Source of the DNA: Microbacterium sp. nov. GSS16
GTDB taxonomy: Bacteria; Actinomycetota; Actinomycetes; Actinomycetales; Microbacteriaceae
Length of the DNA stretch: 64,000 nt
Reading direction: 5' to 3'
Assembly (NCBI RefSeq): GCF_028198145.1
Contig: NZ_CP116338.1
Span: 124,001 to 188,000, forward strand
Positions within the stretch are counted from its first letter, which is position 1. Every line of letters starts with the position of its first letter. Made by a program: the position numbers and the translations under genes. Shown in pieces: positions 52,135 through 60,341 of the stretch. The notes under the pieces are model-generated. The model was not told the DNA's origin. It ran no database searches and worked only from the letters and a program-made list of their open reading frames with translations.

Positions 52135-53768
52135 TGCCCACCGCGGTCACCAGCATGTTCCAGCGAGCGCGGAAGGCGATCGCCGGCTTCACGATGGCGC
52201 AGCGCACCATCGCGATCATCGGCCTCGCCGTGCTCGCGCTGGGCATCGCGGCGCTGCTCAGCTGGGCGTCGCGCCCGACCATGACGCCGCTGTTCACGGG
52301 ACTGAGCGCCTCGGATGCGAACGCGGTCGTCGAGCAGCTGCGCTCGGCATCCGTCTCGTACGAGCTGACCGACGGCGGCGCGACGGTGCTGGTGCCCGAA
52401 GCCGCGGTGTACGACCAGCGACTGGCCGCCGCGGCATCCGGACTTCCGAGCGACAGCTCGGACGGCTACTCACTGCTCGACGACCTCGGCGTGACCACCT
52501 CGGAGTTCCAGCAGTCGGTGGCGTACAAGCGCGCCATCGAGGGCGAGCTCGCCGCGACCATCTCGTCGCTCAAGGGCATCTCGGCCGCGTCGGTGCGCCT
52601 CGCGATTCCCGAGGAGAGCGTGTTCGTCTCCGAGACCGTCGACCCGACGGCGTCGGTGTTCATCGAGACCGGACGCTCGGCGCTGAGCGCGACCCAGATC
52701 GAGGCGATCGTGCACCTCACCTCCGCTGCCGTGAGCGGACTCAAGCCCGAGAACGTCGCGGTCGTCGACCAGAACGGCCGTACTTTGTCGTCGGTGGGCG
52801 TGGGCGCCACCGGCGGGGTCGACCGTCAGGCGGGAGACTACGAAGCCCGCGTCGCCGCGAGCGTGCAGGAGCTGCTCGACAGAGTGGTCGGGCCCGGCAA
52901 CGCGACCGTGACCGTCGTCGCGGAGATCGACCGGTCGGTCAACGAGCGGCTCGAAGAGACCTACACCCCCATCGAGGGCGGCGCATCGTCGTCGGAGCAC
53001 ACACGCACCGAGACGGGCAGCGGCGGCCAGGGCGGCGCCGGAGTGCTGGGACCCGACAACATCGCGGTGCCCTCGAACGGTGACGGCAGCTACGAGGTCA
53101 CCGAGGAGACTCGCAACAACTTCGTCAACAAGGCCACGCAGACGACCAGCACGCCGGCGGGTTCCATCACCCGGCAGTCCGTGTCGGTCGCCGTCGACGC
53201 GGGAGTCGGGGAGGAGATCGGCTCGGGCCAGCTCAGCGACCTCGTCGCGGCCGCCGCCGGCATCGACCGCACCCGCGGCGATCAGCTGACCGTCGAGATG
53301 GTGCCGTTCAGCCAGCAGGATGCCAAGGCCGCCCAGGCGGCCCTCGACGCCGCGAAGAAGGCGGCCGAAGACGAGCAGCGCATGGCCCTGCTCGGCACCG
53401 CGCTGACGGTCGTCGCCATCGCGGCACCGCTGCTGGCGGTGGTCATCTTCCTGATCGTGCGCGCACGCCGCAAGGCGCGCGAACCCGACGAGTTCGACGC
53501 GATGTTCGGAGAACGCGCTCCGTCTGTGGCCGCCTACGCCGGTGCCGCGCCCCTCGAGTCGCCGCTGACCGTTCCGCTGCCGCTGACCGCCCCCGATCCG
53601 GCGCCATTGCCGGCAACCGAGGTCCTGCCCGAGCTCGAGATCGAGGCGGAACCCGCTCAGGTCAGCCTCGAGCGCCGTCGCGGTGAGATCGAGACGCTCA
53701 GCCGTCGAGACCCCGAGCGCACTGCCGAGCTGCTGCGCACCCTGCTCTCGGATCGGGCGGGCGTATGA
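52134..53768 (+). CDS. fliF: Flagellar MS-ring protein FliF
   Basis: 544 residues. Two membrane helices (about 23-45 and 421-443) bracket the ring-building motif domains (YSLLDDLGVTTSEFQQSVAY; ASVRLAIPEESVFV; VDQNGRTLSS). The cytoplasmic C-terminus, which binds FliG, ends VSLERRRGEIETLSRRDPER and ELLRTLLSD. It is the base of the flagellum in the cytoplasmic membrane. The stop overlaps the fliG ATG (ATGA). Confidence 0.95.
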   Translation: MPTAVTSMFQRARKAIAGFTMAQRTIAIIGLAVLALGIAALLSWASRPTMTPLFTGLSASDANAVVEQLRSASVSYELTDGGATVLVPEAAVYDQRLAAAASGLPSDSSDGYSLLDDLGVTTSEFQQSVAYKRAIEGELAATISSLKGISAASVRLAIPEESVFVSETVDPTASVFIETGRSALSATQIEAIVHLTSAAVSGLKPENVAVVDQNGRTLSSVGVGATGGVDRQAGDYEARVAASVQELLDRVVGPGNATVTVVAEIDRSVNERLEETYTPIEGGASSSEHTRTETGSGGQGGAGVLGPDNIAVPSNGDGSYEVTEETRNNFVNKATQTTSTPAGSITRQSVSVAVDAGVGEEIGSGQLSDLVAAAAGIDRTRGDQLTVEMVPFSQQDAKAAQAALDAAKKAAEDEQRMALLGTALTVVAIAAPLLAVVIFLIVRARRKAREPDEFDAMFGERAPSVAAYAGAAPLESPLTVPLPLTAPDPAPLPATEVLPELEIEAEPAQVSLERRRGEIETLSRRDPERTAELLRTLLSDRAGV

Positions 53769-54763
53769 AGACTCTCAGCGGACGGCAGAAGGCCGCCGTC
53801 GTTCTGATGAACATCGACCGTGTCGCAGCGATCGAGGTGATGAAGCACCTGTCCGAAGCCGAAGCCGAAGCCATCACGGCAGAGATCATCGGTCTGCAGA
53901 GCCTGGATGCGACGACCACGGCGCAGGCGCTCGGCGACTTCCAGCGGATCGCCGCCGGGCACCTGCCTCCCGGTCGCGGAGGCCGCGACATCGCGGCGAG
54001 CCTGCTCGAGGCGTCATTCGGCTCCGAGCGCGCGGCCGCGCTGCTGGGCCGGGTCGGCTCGACGAACTCCGCATTCGACTTCCTCACCGCGGCCGACCCC
54101 GCCCAGGTCGCCGGTCTGCTCGACGGCGAGCTTCCGCAGACGGTCGCGCTGGTGCTGGCGCATCTTCCGACCGATCGGGCGGCGGCGGTGCTCGCGGCTC
54201 TGCCCGAATCGGCTCGCACCGACGTCGCGCACGCGATCGCGACCATGGGCACGGCGACCCAGGATGCCATCGCGATCGTCGCCGAGTCGCTCAAGGCACG
54301 CACCGGGCTGCTCGCGACGCGGGACGCTCCCGAGCGCCTGGGCGGCGTCGAGCCGCTGGTCGAGATCATCAACCGGTCGGATGCGGCGATCGAGAAGGCA
54401 CTGCTCGAAAGCATCGAGAACCGCGACCGCTCACTGGCCGACGACATCCGCTCGCGCATGTTCACCTTCGCCGACATCGTGCGCCTCGACGACCGGGATG
54501 CTCAGCGCGTGCTGCGCGGCGTCGACATCCGCACGCTGGCGCTCGCCCTGAAGGGCGCCAACGAGGGCATCGCGGAGGTGATCCGCCGCAACGTCTCGGA
54601 GCGCAACCGCGAGAACCTCGACTTCGAGAGCCGCAGCCTCGGTCCGGTGCGCATCTCTCAGGTCGAAGAGGCGCGTGCCGAGATCGTGCACATGCTGCGC
54701 GGTATGGAGGCGGCCGGTGAGATCTCGGTGCAGCGCGCCGACGAGGACGAATATGTCTACTGA
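53765..54763 (+). CDS. fliG: Flagellar motor switch protein FliG
   Basis: 332 residues, standard. N-terminal domain LSGRQKAAVVLMNIDRVAAI contacts FliF. The C-terminal domain contains MFTFADIVRLDDRDAQRVLR and TLALALKGANEGIAEVIRRN, the region carrying the charged torque helix that meets the stator. It controls rotation together with FliM/FliN, which are not in this window. The end overlaps fliH by 11 bases. Confidence 0.95.
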   Translation: MKTLSGRQKAAVVLMNIDRVAAIEVMKHLSEAEAEAITAEIIGLQSLDATTTAQALGDFQRIAAGHLPPGRGGRDIAASLLEASFGSERAAALLGRVGSTNSAFDFLTAADPAQVAGLLDGELPQTVALVLAHLPTDRAAAVLAALPESARTDVAHAIATMGTATQDAIAIVAESLKARTGLLATRDAPERLGGVEPLVEIINRSDAAIEKALLESIENRDRSLADDIRSRMFTFADIVRLDDRDAQRVLRGVDIRTLALALKGANEGIAEVIRRNVSERNRENLDFESRSLGPVRISQVEEARAEIVHMLRGMEAAGEISVQRADEDEYVY

Positions 54764-55364
54764 CGCCTTCGCCCCCGTGGTCTTCCCCCGTCTGCGTGAC
54801 GCCAACGCCGACGCCGACGCCGAGCGGCGTCGGTCTCGGCAGCGCGGCTATGCCGACGGGCACGCCGAGGGATTCCGGGTGGCCGCTGCCGAGGCGGCGA
54901 CGGCCGCTGCGGTGGCCCGTGCAGAGCGGGAGCAGGCGGATGCCGAGGCTGCTCGCGCCCTGGCATCCGCCCTGAACGCACTCGAATCCGCAGCCGCTGC
55001 GGTGTCGGCGCGTGCCGACGCCCTCGCTCAGGCGGACGAGAGAAGGATCTCGGCGCTTGCTGTAGAGCTCGCCGAGGCCATCGTCGGCGAGGCGCTGGCC
55101 GATCGTGACTTCGCGGCGTTGAGCGCACTGCGCCGAGCCCTGTCCGCGAGCGAGGGCGAGCGGCCGGTCGAGGTGCGGCTCAGTGCCGCCGACGAGCATC
55201 TGCTCCGCGGGCACGACGCGATTCCGTCCGGACTCTCGATCGCTGTCGACAGCGCGCTCACCACCGGCGACGCGCTGGTCGTGCTCGACGACGGCATCGT
55301 CGACGCCCGGATCGACGCGGCGCTGGCGCGCGCGCGGCGCACCCTCGACGAGGTGTCGCCGTGA
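54753..55364 (+). CDS. fliH: Flagellar assembly protein FliH
   Basis: 203 residues. Region about 28-45 (RQRGYADGHAEGFRVAAAEA) carries the GxxxG-type stalk repeats of FliH. A long Ala/Glu-rich coiled coil follows, and then a C-terminal domain (LAVELAEAIVGEALADRDF, ending LDEVSP) similar to V/F-ATPase peripheral stalk subunits. It regulates the FliI ATPase. ATG 54753 lies inside fliG with GAGGA upstream; its stop overlaps fliI (GTGA). Confidence 0.85.
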   Translation: MSTDAFAPVVFPRLRDANADADAERRRSRQRGYADGHAEGFRVAAAEAATAAAVARAEREQADAEAARALASALNALESAAAAVSARADALAQADERRISALAVELAEAIVGEALADRDFAALSALRRALSASEGERPVEVRLSAADEHLLRGHDAIPSGLSIAVDSALTTGDALVVLDDGIVDARIDAALARARRTLDEVSP

Positions 55365-56653
55365 GCGCCTGGGCGTCAGTGCTCGACGCCGCCCGTCCCG
55401 AGAGGATCGGCACGGTCTCCCGGGTGCGCGGCCTCGGAGTGGAGGTACGCGGCATCGACGGCGCTGTAGGCGATCTGGTCGAGCTCGGAGACGGTGTGGA
55501 TGCCGAGGTCGTCGCGACCGGACCGGACGGGCTGAGCTGCATGCCGCTCGCCTCGACATCGGGACTGACCCGCGGCATGCCCGTGCGCAGCAAGGGCGGG
55601 CGCCTGCGCGTGCCGATCGGATCGGGCCTGCTGGGCCGGGTGCTCGACGGTCTGGGACGCCCGATCGACGGCAAGGGCCCACTGGGTGCGCCGATGGTCG
55701 ACCTCGATCATGCCGCGCCGTCGATTCTCGGGCGCGACCGGATCACGACCCAGCTTCCGCTCGGGGTGCGCGTGCTCGACACGCTGATCGCCGTGGGGCG
55801 CGGCCAGCGCGTGGGCCTGTTCGCCGGGTCGGGTGTGGGCAAGTCATCCCTGCTGTCGATGGTCGCTCGCGGCACCGAAGCGGATGCCACGGTGATCGCG
55901 CTCGTCGGCGAGCGCGGACGCGAGGTGAGAGAGTTCCTCGAAGACGACCTCGGACCTGAGGGACTGGCACGCTCGGTCGTCGTCGTGTCGACGTCCGATC
56001 AGCCGGCGATGACGCGCATCCGTGCGGCCTACACGGCGACGCGCATCGCCGAGGGGTTCCGCGACCAGGGCGCGCACGCGATCCTCATGATGGACTCACT
56101 GACGCGTGTCGCGATGGCTCAGCGCGAGATCGGTCTGTCTGCCGGCGAGCCGCCGGCGACGCGCGGTTACCCGCCGTCGACCTTCTCGATCCTCGCCGGG
56201 CTGCTCGAACGGGCGGGCACAGACCGGGGCGGCTCGGTCACCGGCATCTACACCGTTCTCGTCGACGGCGACGACCACAACGAGCCGATCGCCGACGCCG
56301 TGCGCTCGATCCTCGACGGGCACGTCGTGCTCGATCGTGCCCTCGCGCTGTCGGGGCACCACCCCGCGATCGACGTCCTGGCATCGGTCTCACGAGTCGC
56401 GGGCAAGATCACCTCGGCCGAGCAGCGCGCCGCGACGACGACGCTGCGGGCCGTGCTCGCGGCACGCCGGTCGGCGAACGACCTGATCGACATCGGCGCC
56501 TACCAGCCGGGGGCCAACCCGAAGGTCGACGCGGCGATCGCCCACGAACGCACCATCTCAGACTTCCTGACGCAGCAGCTCGACGAGATCACGACACCGG
56601 GCGAGGCCTGGCAGCGACTGGAGCGACTCGTCGCAGATCTCGGAGGTGTCTGA
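55361..56653 (+). CDS. fliI: Flagellum-specific ATPase FliI
   Basis: 430 residues. Walker A GSGVGKSS (near residue 158), Walker B HAILMMDSLTR, and SAGEPPATRGYPPSTFS, all matching FliI/type III ATPases; the N-terminal barrel has MPVRSKGGRLRVPIGSGLLG. It powers export of flagellar proteins with FliH and FliJ. GTG 55361 overlaps the fliH stop. The stop overlaps fliJ (TGATG). Confidence 0.95.
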   Translation: MSAWASVLDAARPERIGTVSRVRGLGVEVRGIDGAVGDLVELGDGVDAEVVATGPDGLSCMPLASTSGLTRGMPVRSKGGRLRVPIGSGLLGRVLDGLGRPIDGKGPLGAPMVDLDHAAPSILGRDRITTQLPLGVRVLDTLIAVGRGQRVGLFAGSGVGKSSLLSMVARGTEADATVIALVGERGREVREFLEDDLGPEGLARSVVVVSTSDQPAMTRIRAAYTATRIAEGFRDQGAHAILMMDSLTRVAMAQREIGLSAGEPPATRGYPPSTFSILAGLLERAGTDRGGSVTGIYTVLVDGDDHNEPIADAVRSILDGHVVLDRALALSGHHPAIDVLASVSRVAGKITSAEQRAATTTLRAVLAARRSANDLIDIGAYQPGANPKVDAAIAHERTISDFLTQQLDEITTPGEAWQRLERLVADLGGV

Positions 56654-57075
56654 TGACCCGCTCGTTCTCGCTCGCCGGGCTGTTGCGCGTGCGCTCGATT
56701 CAAGAGCGCGCGGCCGCGCAGGAGCTGTCGCGCGCCGTGATCGAAGAGAACCAGACCCGTACGCGCGAGCGTCACCTGCGCGCCGCGCTGGCAGCGACCG
56801 ACTCGGATGCCGTCGACGTGCGCTCTCTGGCCGCGATGGCTGCCGCTCGCGTGGCCGGTCGCAGCATGCTCGCCGACCTCGAATCACTCGCGCAGGTGCA
56901 GCAGCAGGCCGTGTCGGATGCCCAGTCGTCCCACAGCGAGGTGCGCCGCGAGGTGCGCGGTCTCGATCGACTGGCCGCCGCTCACCTGGCCCGGATGCAG
57001 GCCGACGCGCTGCGCGCCGAACAGCACGAACTCGACGAGATCGCCCTGCGTCGCGGAGCCGAGGGGGACGCATGA
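56653..57075 (+). CDS. fliJ: Flagellar export protein FliJ
   Basis: 140 residues forming a long antiparallel coiled coil (LRVRSIQERAAAQELSRAVI; then RREVRGLDRLAAAHLARMQA and LRAEQHELDEIALRRG). Family sequence conservation is low, so the call combines the helical hairpin, its length and its position directly after fliI. FliJ acts as the rotor stalk of the export ATPase. Confidence 0.85.
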   Translation: MTRSFSLAGLLRVRSIQERAAAQELSRAVIEENQTRTRERHLRAALAATDSDAVDVRSLAAMAAARVAGRSMLADLESLAQVQQQAVSDAQSSHSEVRREVRGLDRLAAAHLARMQADALRAEQHELDEIALRRGAEGDA

Positions 57076-58496
57076 GCCTGCCGATCGCTGTCCCGCCCTC
57101 CTCCGCCCGAGGCATCGCCTCCCTGCCGCGCGCCACCGGCGGGTCGGCAGAGGGCTTCGCCGCAGCCATCCGGGAGGCGGAGGCACCGGGCGATCTCGGC
57201 ACGCGGGGGTCGACGTCGCAGCGATCGGTCACACAGCGCAGTGATTCGAGCACCACTCCAGCAGACGACCAAGCCGGCGCTTCGCAGCTCGCGATCGCGG
57301 CACTGCTCGGTTCGAGCGGTACCGGCGCTGCAAGTGTGCCGGGGGACATCGAGCCCGAGACGTCACCGGATCAGCCGCCGACCGTCGGCGCAACGACTGT
57401 CGACGGTGCAGAGGCTCTCGAGGGCAACCCGGCGAGCGCGACATCAGCGGTCCCGACTCAGGCGGCCGTCGATGCCGTCACCGCGGCTGCGGGCAGTGAC
57501 CGGCAGCCGCGGGCGGACAGCGCACCCGGAACGACCGGCCCTGCACCTGTGGCCGGCCCTGCAGCTCAGGTTGCGCCCGACGCACAAGGCGAGGCGAACG
57601 CGGACGCCGCGGCCTCCCCGCGCGGGCAGGGTCAGATGCCGATAGCGGCTCAGACATCGGCCGCGGGCGTGGGAACCCCGGCACATACGTCCGCTGGCCA
57701 GAGCTCGGCCGGTGAGGAGCGCGCGGGGCAGGCGAGAGCCGAGGCCCTGATGGCTTCGCAGGCTCAGGCATCGACGTCGGCAGCGAGCGACCCCGCGGCC
57801 TCGCCGTCGGGCGCACACGCCCTCTCCTCGGCTCAGCTCGCGGACCCTCAGCGCGCCGCGCGCGCCGGTCAGAGCGGCGCCGGACTGCACGGCGCAACCG
57901 GCGCCCAGAGCGCCGCAAGCGCAGCGATCTCGTCCGCCGCGACCGTGGCATCCGCTCCTCTGGCCGCCACGTCGGCAGCCGAAGCGCCCTCGGCCGCCGG
58001 CTCCGCCCGCCCCGCGCTGCTGCCGCAGCTCACCGGACCGGTGATCGCCCTCGCCCGGTCGCCGCAGGGACAGCACAGCATCACCCTGACCGTCTCTCCC
58101 GAGAATCTCGGACCGGTCACTGTCCGCGCGCACATCGTCGGCAGCAGCATCCGCCTCGAACTGCACTCCCCCTCGGACGCCGGCCGCGATGCCCTGCGAG
58201 TGATCCTCGCCGACCTGCGCCGCGACCTCTCGGTCGCCGCCCCTGGGGCATCCGTCGACGTGTCCTCGCGCGACAGCGCCTCTGGGTCGTCGCCCGACGC
58301 CCAGGCGCGCCCCGACTCCGGGCGCTCCGGGGCCGAGTCGCGCGGCGACGCCCAGGCGCGCGGCGATCAGCAGCGCCCGGCTGCCGGTTCTGCCGACACG
58401 CGCAACGCACCGGCTGCGGCATCCGTCGGCGAGACGCGCCCGCTCGCCGCCACCGACCCCTCGTCAGCGCATTCGCGCATCGACGTGTACGCCTGA
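57072..58496 (+). CDS. fliK: Flagellar hook-length control protein FliK
   Basis: 474 residues. The first 310 are low-complexity Ala/Ser/Gly/Pro/Gln, consistent with a flexible molecular ruler. The C-terminal Flg_hook domain (about 320-395) includes ALARSPQGQHSITLTVSPEN, LGPVTVRAHIVGSSIRLEL and SDAGRDALRVILADLRRDL. It sets hook length and triggers the export switch. The disordered region is also open on the opposite strand. ATG 57072 overlaps the fliJ stop (ATGA). Confidence 0.9.
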   Translation: MSLPIAVPPSSARGIASLPRATGGSAEGFAAAIREAEAPGDLGTRGSTSQRSVTQRSDSSTTPADDQAGASQLAIAALLGSSGTGAASVPGDIEPETSPDQPPTVGATTVDGAEALEGNPASATSAVPTQAAVDAVTAAAGSDRQPRADSAPGTTGPAPVAGPAAQVAPDAQGEANADAAASPRGQGQMPIAAQTSAAGVGTPAHTSAGQSSAGEERAGQARAEALMASQAQASTSAASDPAASPSGAHALSSAQLADPQRAARAGQSGAGLHGATGAQSAASAAISSAATVASAPLAATSAAEAPSAAGSARPALLPQLTGPVIALARSPQGQHSITLTVSPENLGPVTVRAHIVGSSIRLELHSPSDAGRDALRVILADLRRDLSVAAPGASVDVSSRDSASGSSPDAQARPDSGRSGAESRGDAQARGDQQRPAAGSADTRNAPAAASVGETRPLAATDPSSAHSRIDVYA

Positions 58497-58511
58497 CAGA
58501 TAAGGAGCACG

Positions 58512-58937
58512 ATGCCCTCCGTCGAACCCGTCGCGACCGCCAGCGGTGTGCACACCGGCAGCACCACACCCCCTGCCACACAGAAGAAGACGCTCGATTC
58601 CGAGGTGTTCCTGAAGCTGCTGGTCACCCAGCTGTCGAACCAGGACCCGAGTTCGCCGATGAACACCAACGAGATGATCGCGCAGACCACACAGCTCGCC
58701 TCGATGGAGCAGCTCACTCAGCTCACGACGATGACGTCCGAGAGCTTCGCGCTGAGCATGCGCCATACGGCGGCAGCGCTCATCGGCCGCGAAGCGCAGT
58801 ACGTCGACGCCGACGGCGTCTCGCACACCGGCGTCGTCACCTCGGTGTCGTTCGCCGGCCCCGTCCCCCTCGTCACGATCGGCGACGAGAACGTCCCGCT
58901 CGACACCCTCTCCGGCCTGACTCTCACCTCCTCCTGA
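58512..58937 (+). CDS. flgD: Flagellar hook assembly scaffold FlgD
   Basis: 141 residues, the short actinobacterial form. SEVFLKLLVTQLSNQDPSSP and MNTNEMIAQTTQLASMEQLT are the FlgD hallmark; the C-terminal HTGVVTSVSFAGPVPLV is a small beta domain. It caps the growing hook. ATG 58512 has AAGGAG ten bases before it; flgE starts ten bases after its stop. Confidence 0.94.
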   Translation: MPSVEPVATASGVHTGSTTPPATQKKTLDSEVFLKLLVTQLSNQDPSSPMNTNEMIAQTTQLASMEQLTQLTTMTSESFALSMRHTAAALIGREAQYVDADGVSHTGVVTSVSFAGPVPLVTIGDENVPLDTLSGLTLTSS

Positions 58938-58947
58938 AAGGCTCACC

Positions 58948-60105
58948 ATGCTCCGTTCGCTCTTCTCCGGGATCTCCGGTCTGCGCACTCACCAGACCAT
59001 GCTCGACGTCACGGGCAACAACATCGCCAACGTCAACACGGTCGGGTTCAAGTCGTCCGCCGTGCAGTTCCAGGACTCGCTCTCGCAGCTCGTGCAGAAC
59101 TCGATGGGTCCGCGGCCCGACGCCGGCGGATCGAACCCGGCCCAGGTCGGTCTCGGCGTGCAGCTCGCCGGCATCCGCACCAACTTCTCCTCCGGCGCAC
59201 CGCAGCCGACCGGCGTGCCGACCGATCTGATGATCGCCGGTGACGGATTCTTCATGGTGCGCTCCGGCGGCGAGACGCTCTACACCCGCAATGGAGGGTT
59301 CTCGTTCGACGCCGCAGGCCGGCTCACCAGCGCGGACGGCGCCCTCGTGCAGGGCTGGACCGCGCAGGACGGCGTGATCACCGGCGGCCAGGCGCTCGGC
59401 AGCATCACCCTGCCGGTGGGCGCGGTGGTGCCCGCCGTCGGCACGACCCGCGCCGGCGCAACAGGAAACCTCCCCGCAGAGACCGCCGAGGACGCTCAGC
59501 TCGTCCGCGACATCCAGGTCTACGACGAGGGCGGCAACGCGACCACGCTGCGTCTCACCTTCACTCGCACCGCGGGCGGCTGGGACGTCGAGTCGGGCGG
59601 GAACACCATCTCTCTGACCCTCACCGACGGCCAGCTGACCGGCCCGAAGGAGATCACCTCCGGCGGCGTGACCGTCGACCTGTCGAAGCTCACGGGCTTC
59701 AGCAACGTCAGCACCGTCGCCGTCACCGAGCAGAACGGTCGGCCCGCAGGCACGCTGTCGTCGTACGCGCTCACCGAAGACGGCAGCCTCATGGGCACGT
59801 TCAGCAATGGCGAATCACGGGTGCTCGCACGCGTCGCTCTTGCCGGCTTCACCAACCCGGGCGGCCTCGAGAAGACCGGATCGTCGCAGTTCCGCCCGAC
59901 CGCGAACTCGGGTCAGGCGACCGTGGGGCAGGCCGGTCAGGACGGCATGGGCGGCATCATCAGCGGCGCGCTGGAGATGTCGAACGTCGACCTGTCGCAG
60001 GAGTTCACCAACCTCATCGTGGCGCAGCGCGGCTTCCAGGCGAACGCTCGCATCATCACCACCAGCGACGAGGTGCTGCAGGAGCTCACCAACCTGAAGC
60101 GCTGA
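58948..60105 (+). CDS. flgE: Flagellar hook protein FlgE
   Basis: 385 residues. N-terminal LRSLFSGISGLRTHQTMLDV, TGNNIANVNTVGFKSSAVQF; internal MIAGDGFFMVRSGGETLYTR; C-terminal NVDLSQEFTNLIVAQRGFQA ending LQELTNLKR. It polymerises into the hook joining rod and filament. It is the last flagellar gene in the window; the motor, switch (fliM, fliN) and export-gate genes do not follow within the next 4 kb. Confidence 0.95.
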   Translation: MLRSLFSGISGLRTHQTMLDVTGNNIANVNTVGFKSSAVQFQDSLSQLVQNSMGPRPDAGGSNPAQVGLGVQLAGIRTNFSSGAPQPTGVPTDLMIAGDGFFMVRSGGETLYTRNGGFSFDAAGRLTSADGALVQGWTAQDGVITGGQALGSITLPVGAVVPAVGTTRAGATGNLPAETAEDAQLVRDIQVYDEGGNATTLRLTFTRTAGGWDVESGGNTISLTLTDGQLTGPKEITSGGVTVDLSKLTGFSNVSTVAVTEQNGRPAGTLSSYALTEDGSLMGTFSNGESRVLARVALAGFTNPGGLEKTGSSQFRPTANSGQATVGQAGQDGMGGIISGALEMSNVDLSQEFTNLIVAQRGFQANARIITTSDEVLQELTNLKR

Positions 60106-60180
60106 CCCTCGCTGGTGCCGGCATCCGGCATCCGGCCGTCCAGCTCGTGGGCATCCGCCGGTCCAGCTCACTGGTCCCGT

Positions 60181-60211
60181 ATGGCCGTCTCGCTCCGCGC
60201 GAGGCGGCCAT
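60181..60211 (+). terminator. Terminator of the flgB-flgE operon
   Basis: 13-base arms (60181-60193 with 60199-60211) pair with one mismatch, loop TCCGC, 75 bases past flgE. The rest of the 60106-60341 gap has short GGCATCCG-type repeats but no gene. Confidence 0.55.
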
Positions 60212-60341
60212 TCGGCACCTGCGGGCATGCCGCGCGCAACCGCGCGCCGCCGACTCAGCCGGCGTCTCATCCTTTCGGCTGACATGCACTTCACCATTGC
60301 TCGCGATGTGCGCCGCGCGCCGCGCTGGTGGAGTGGATGTC

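Noticed and set aside
57630..57645. GCCGATAG inside fliK as a FliA promoter
   Set aside because: No TAAC lies 15 bases upstream and the site is within coding sequence.
60147..60341. Longer N-terminus for the MMPL protein
   Set aside because: The extension is Arg/Ala-rich, crosses the flgE terminator and has no ribosome-binding site; ATG 60342 does.
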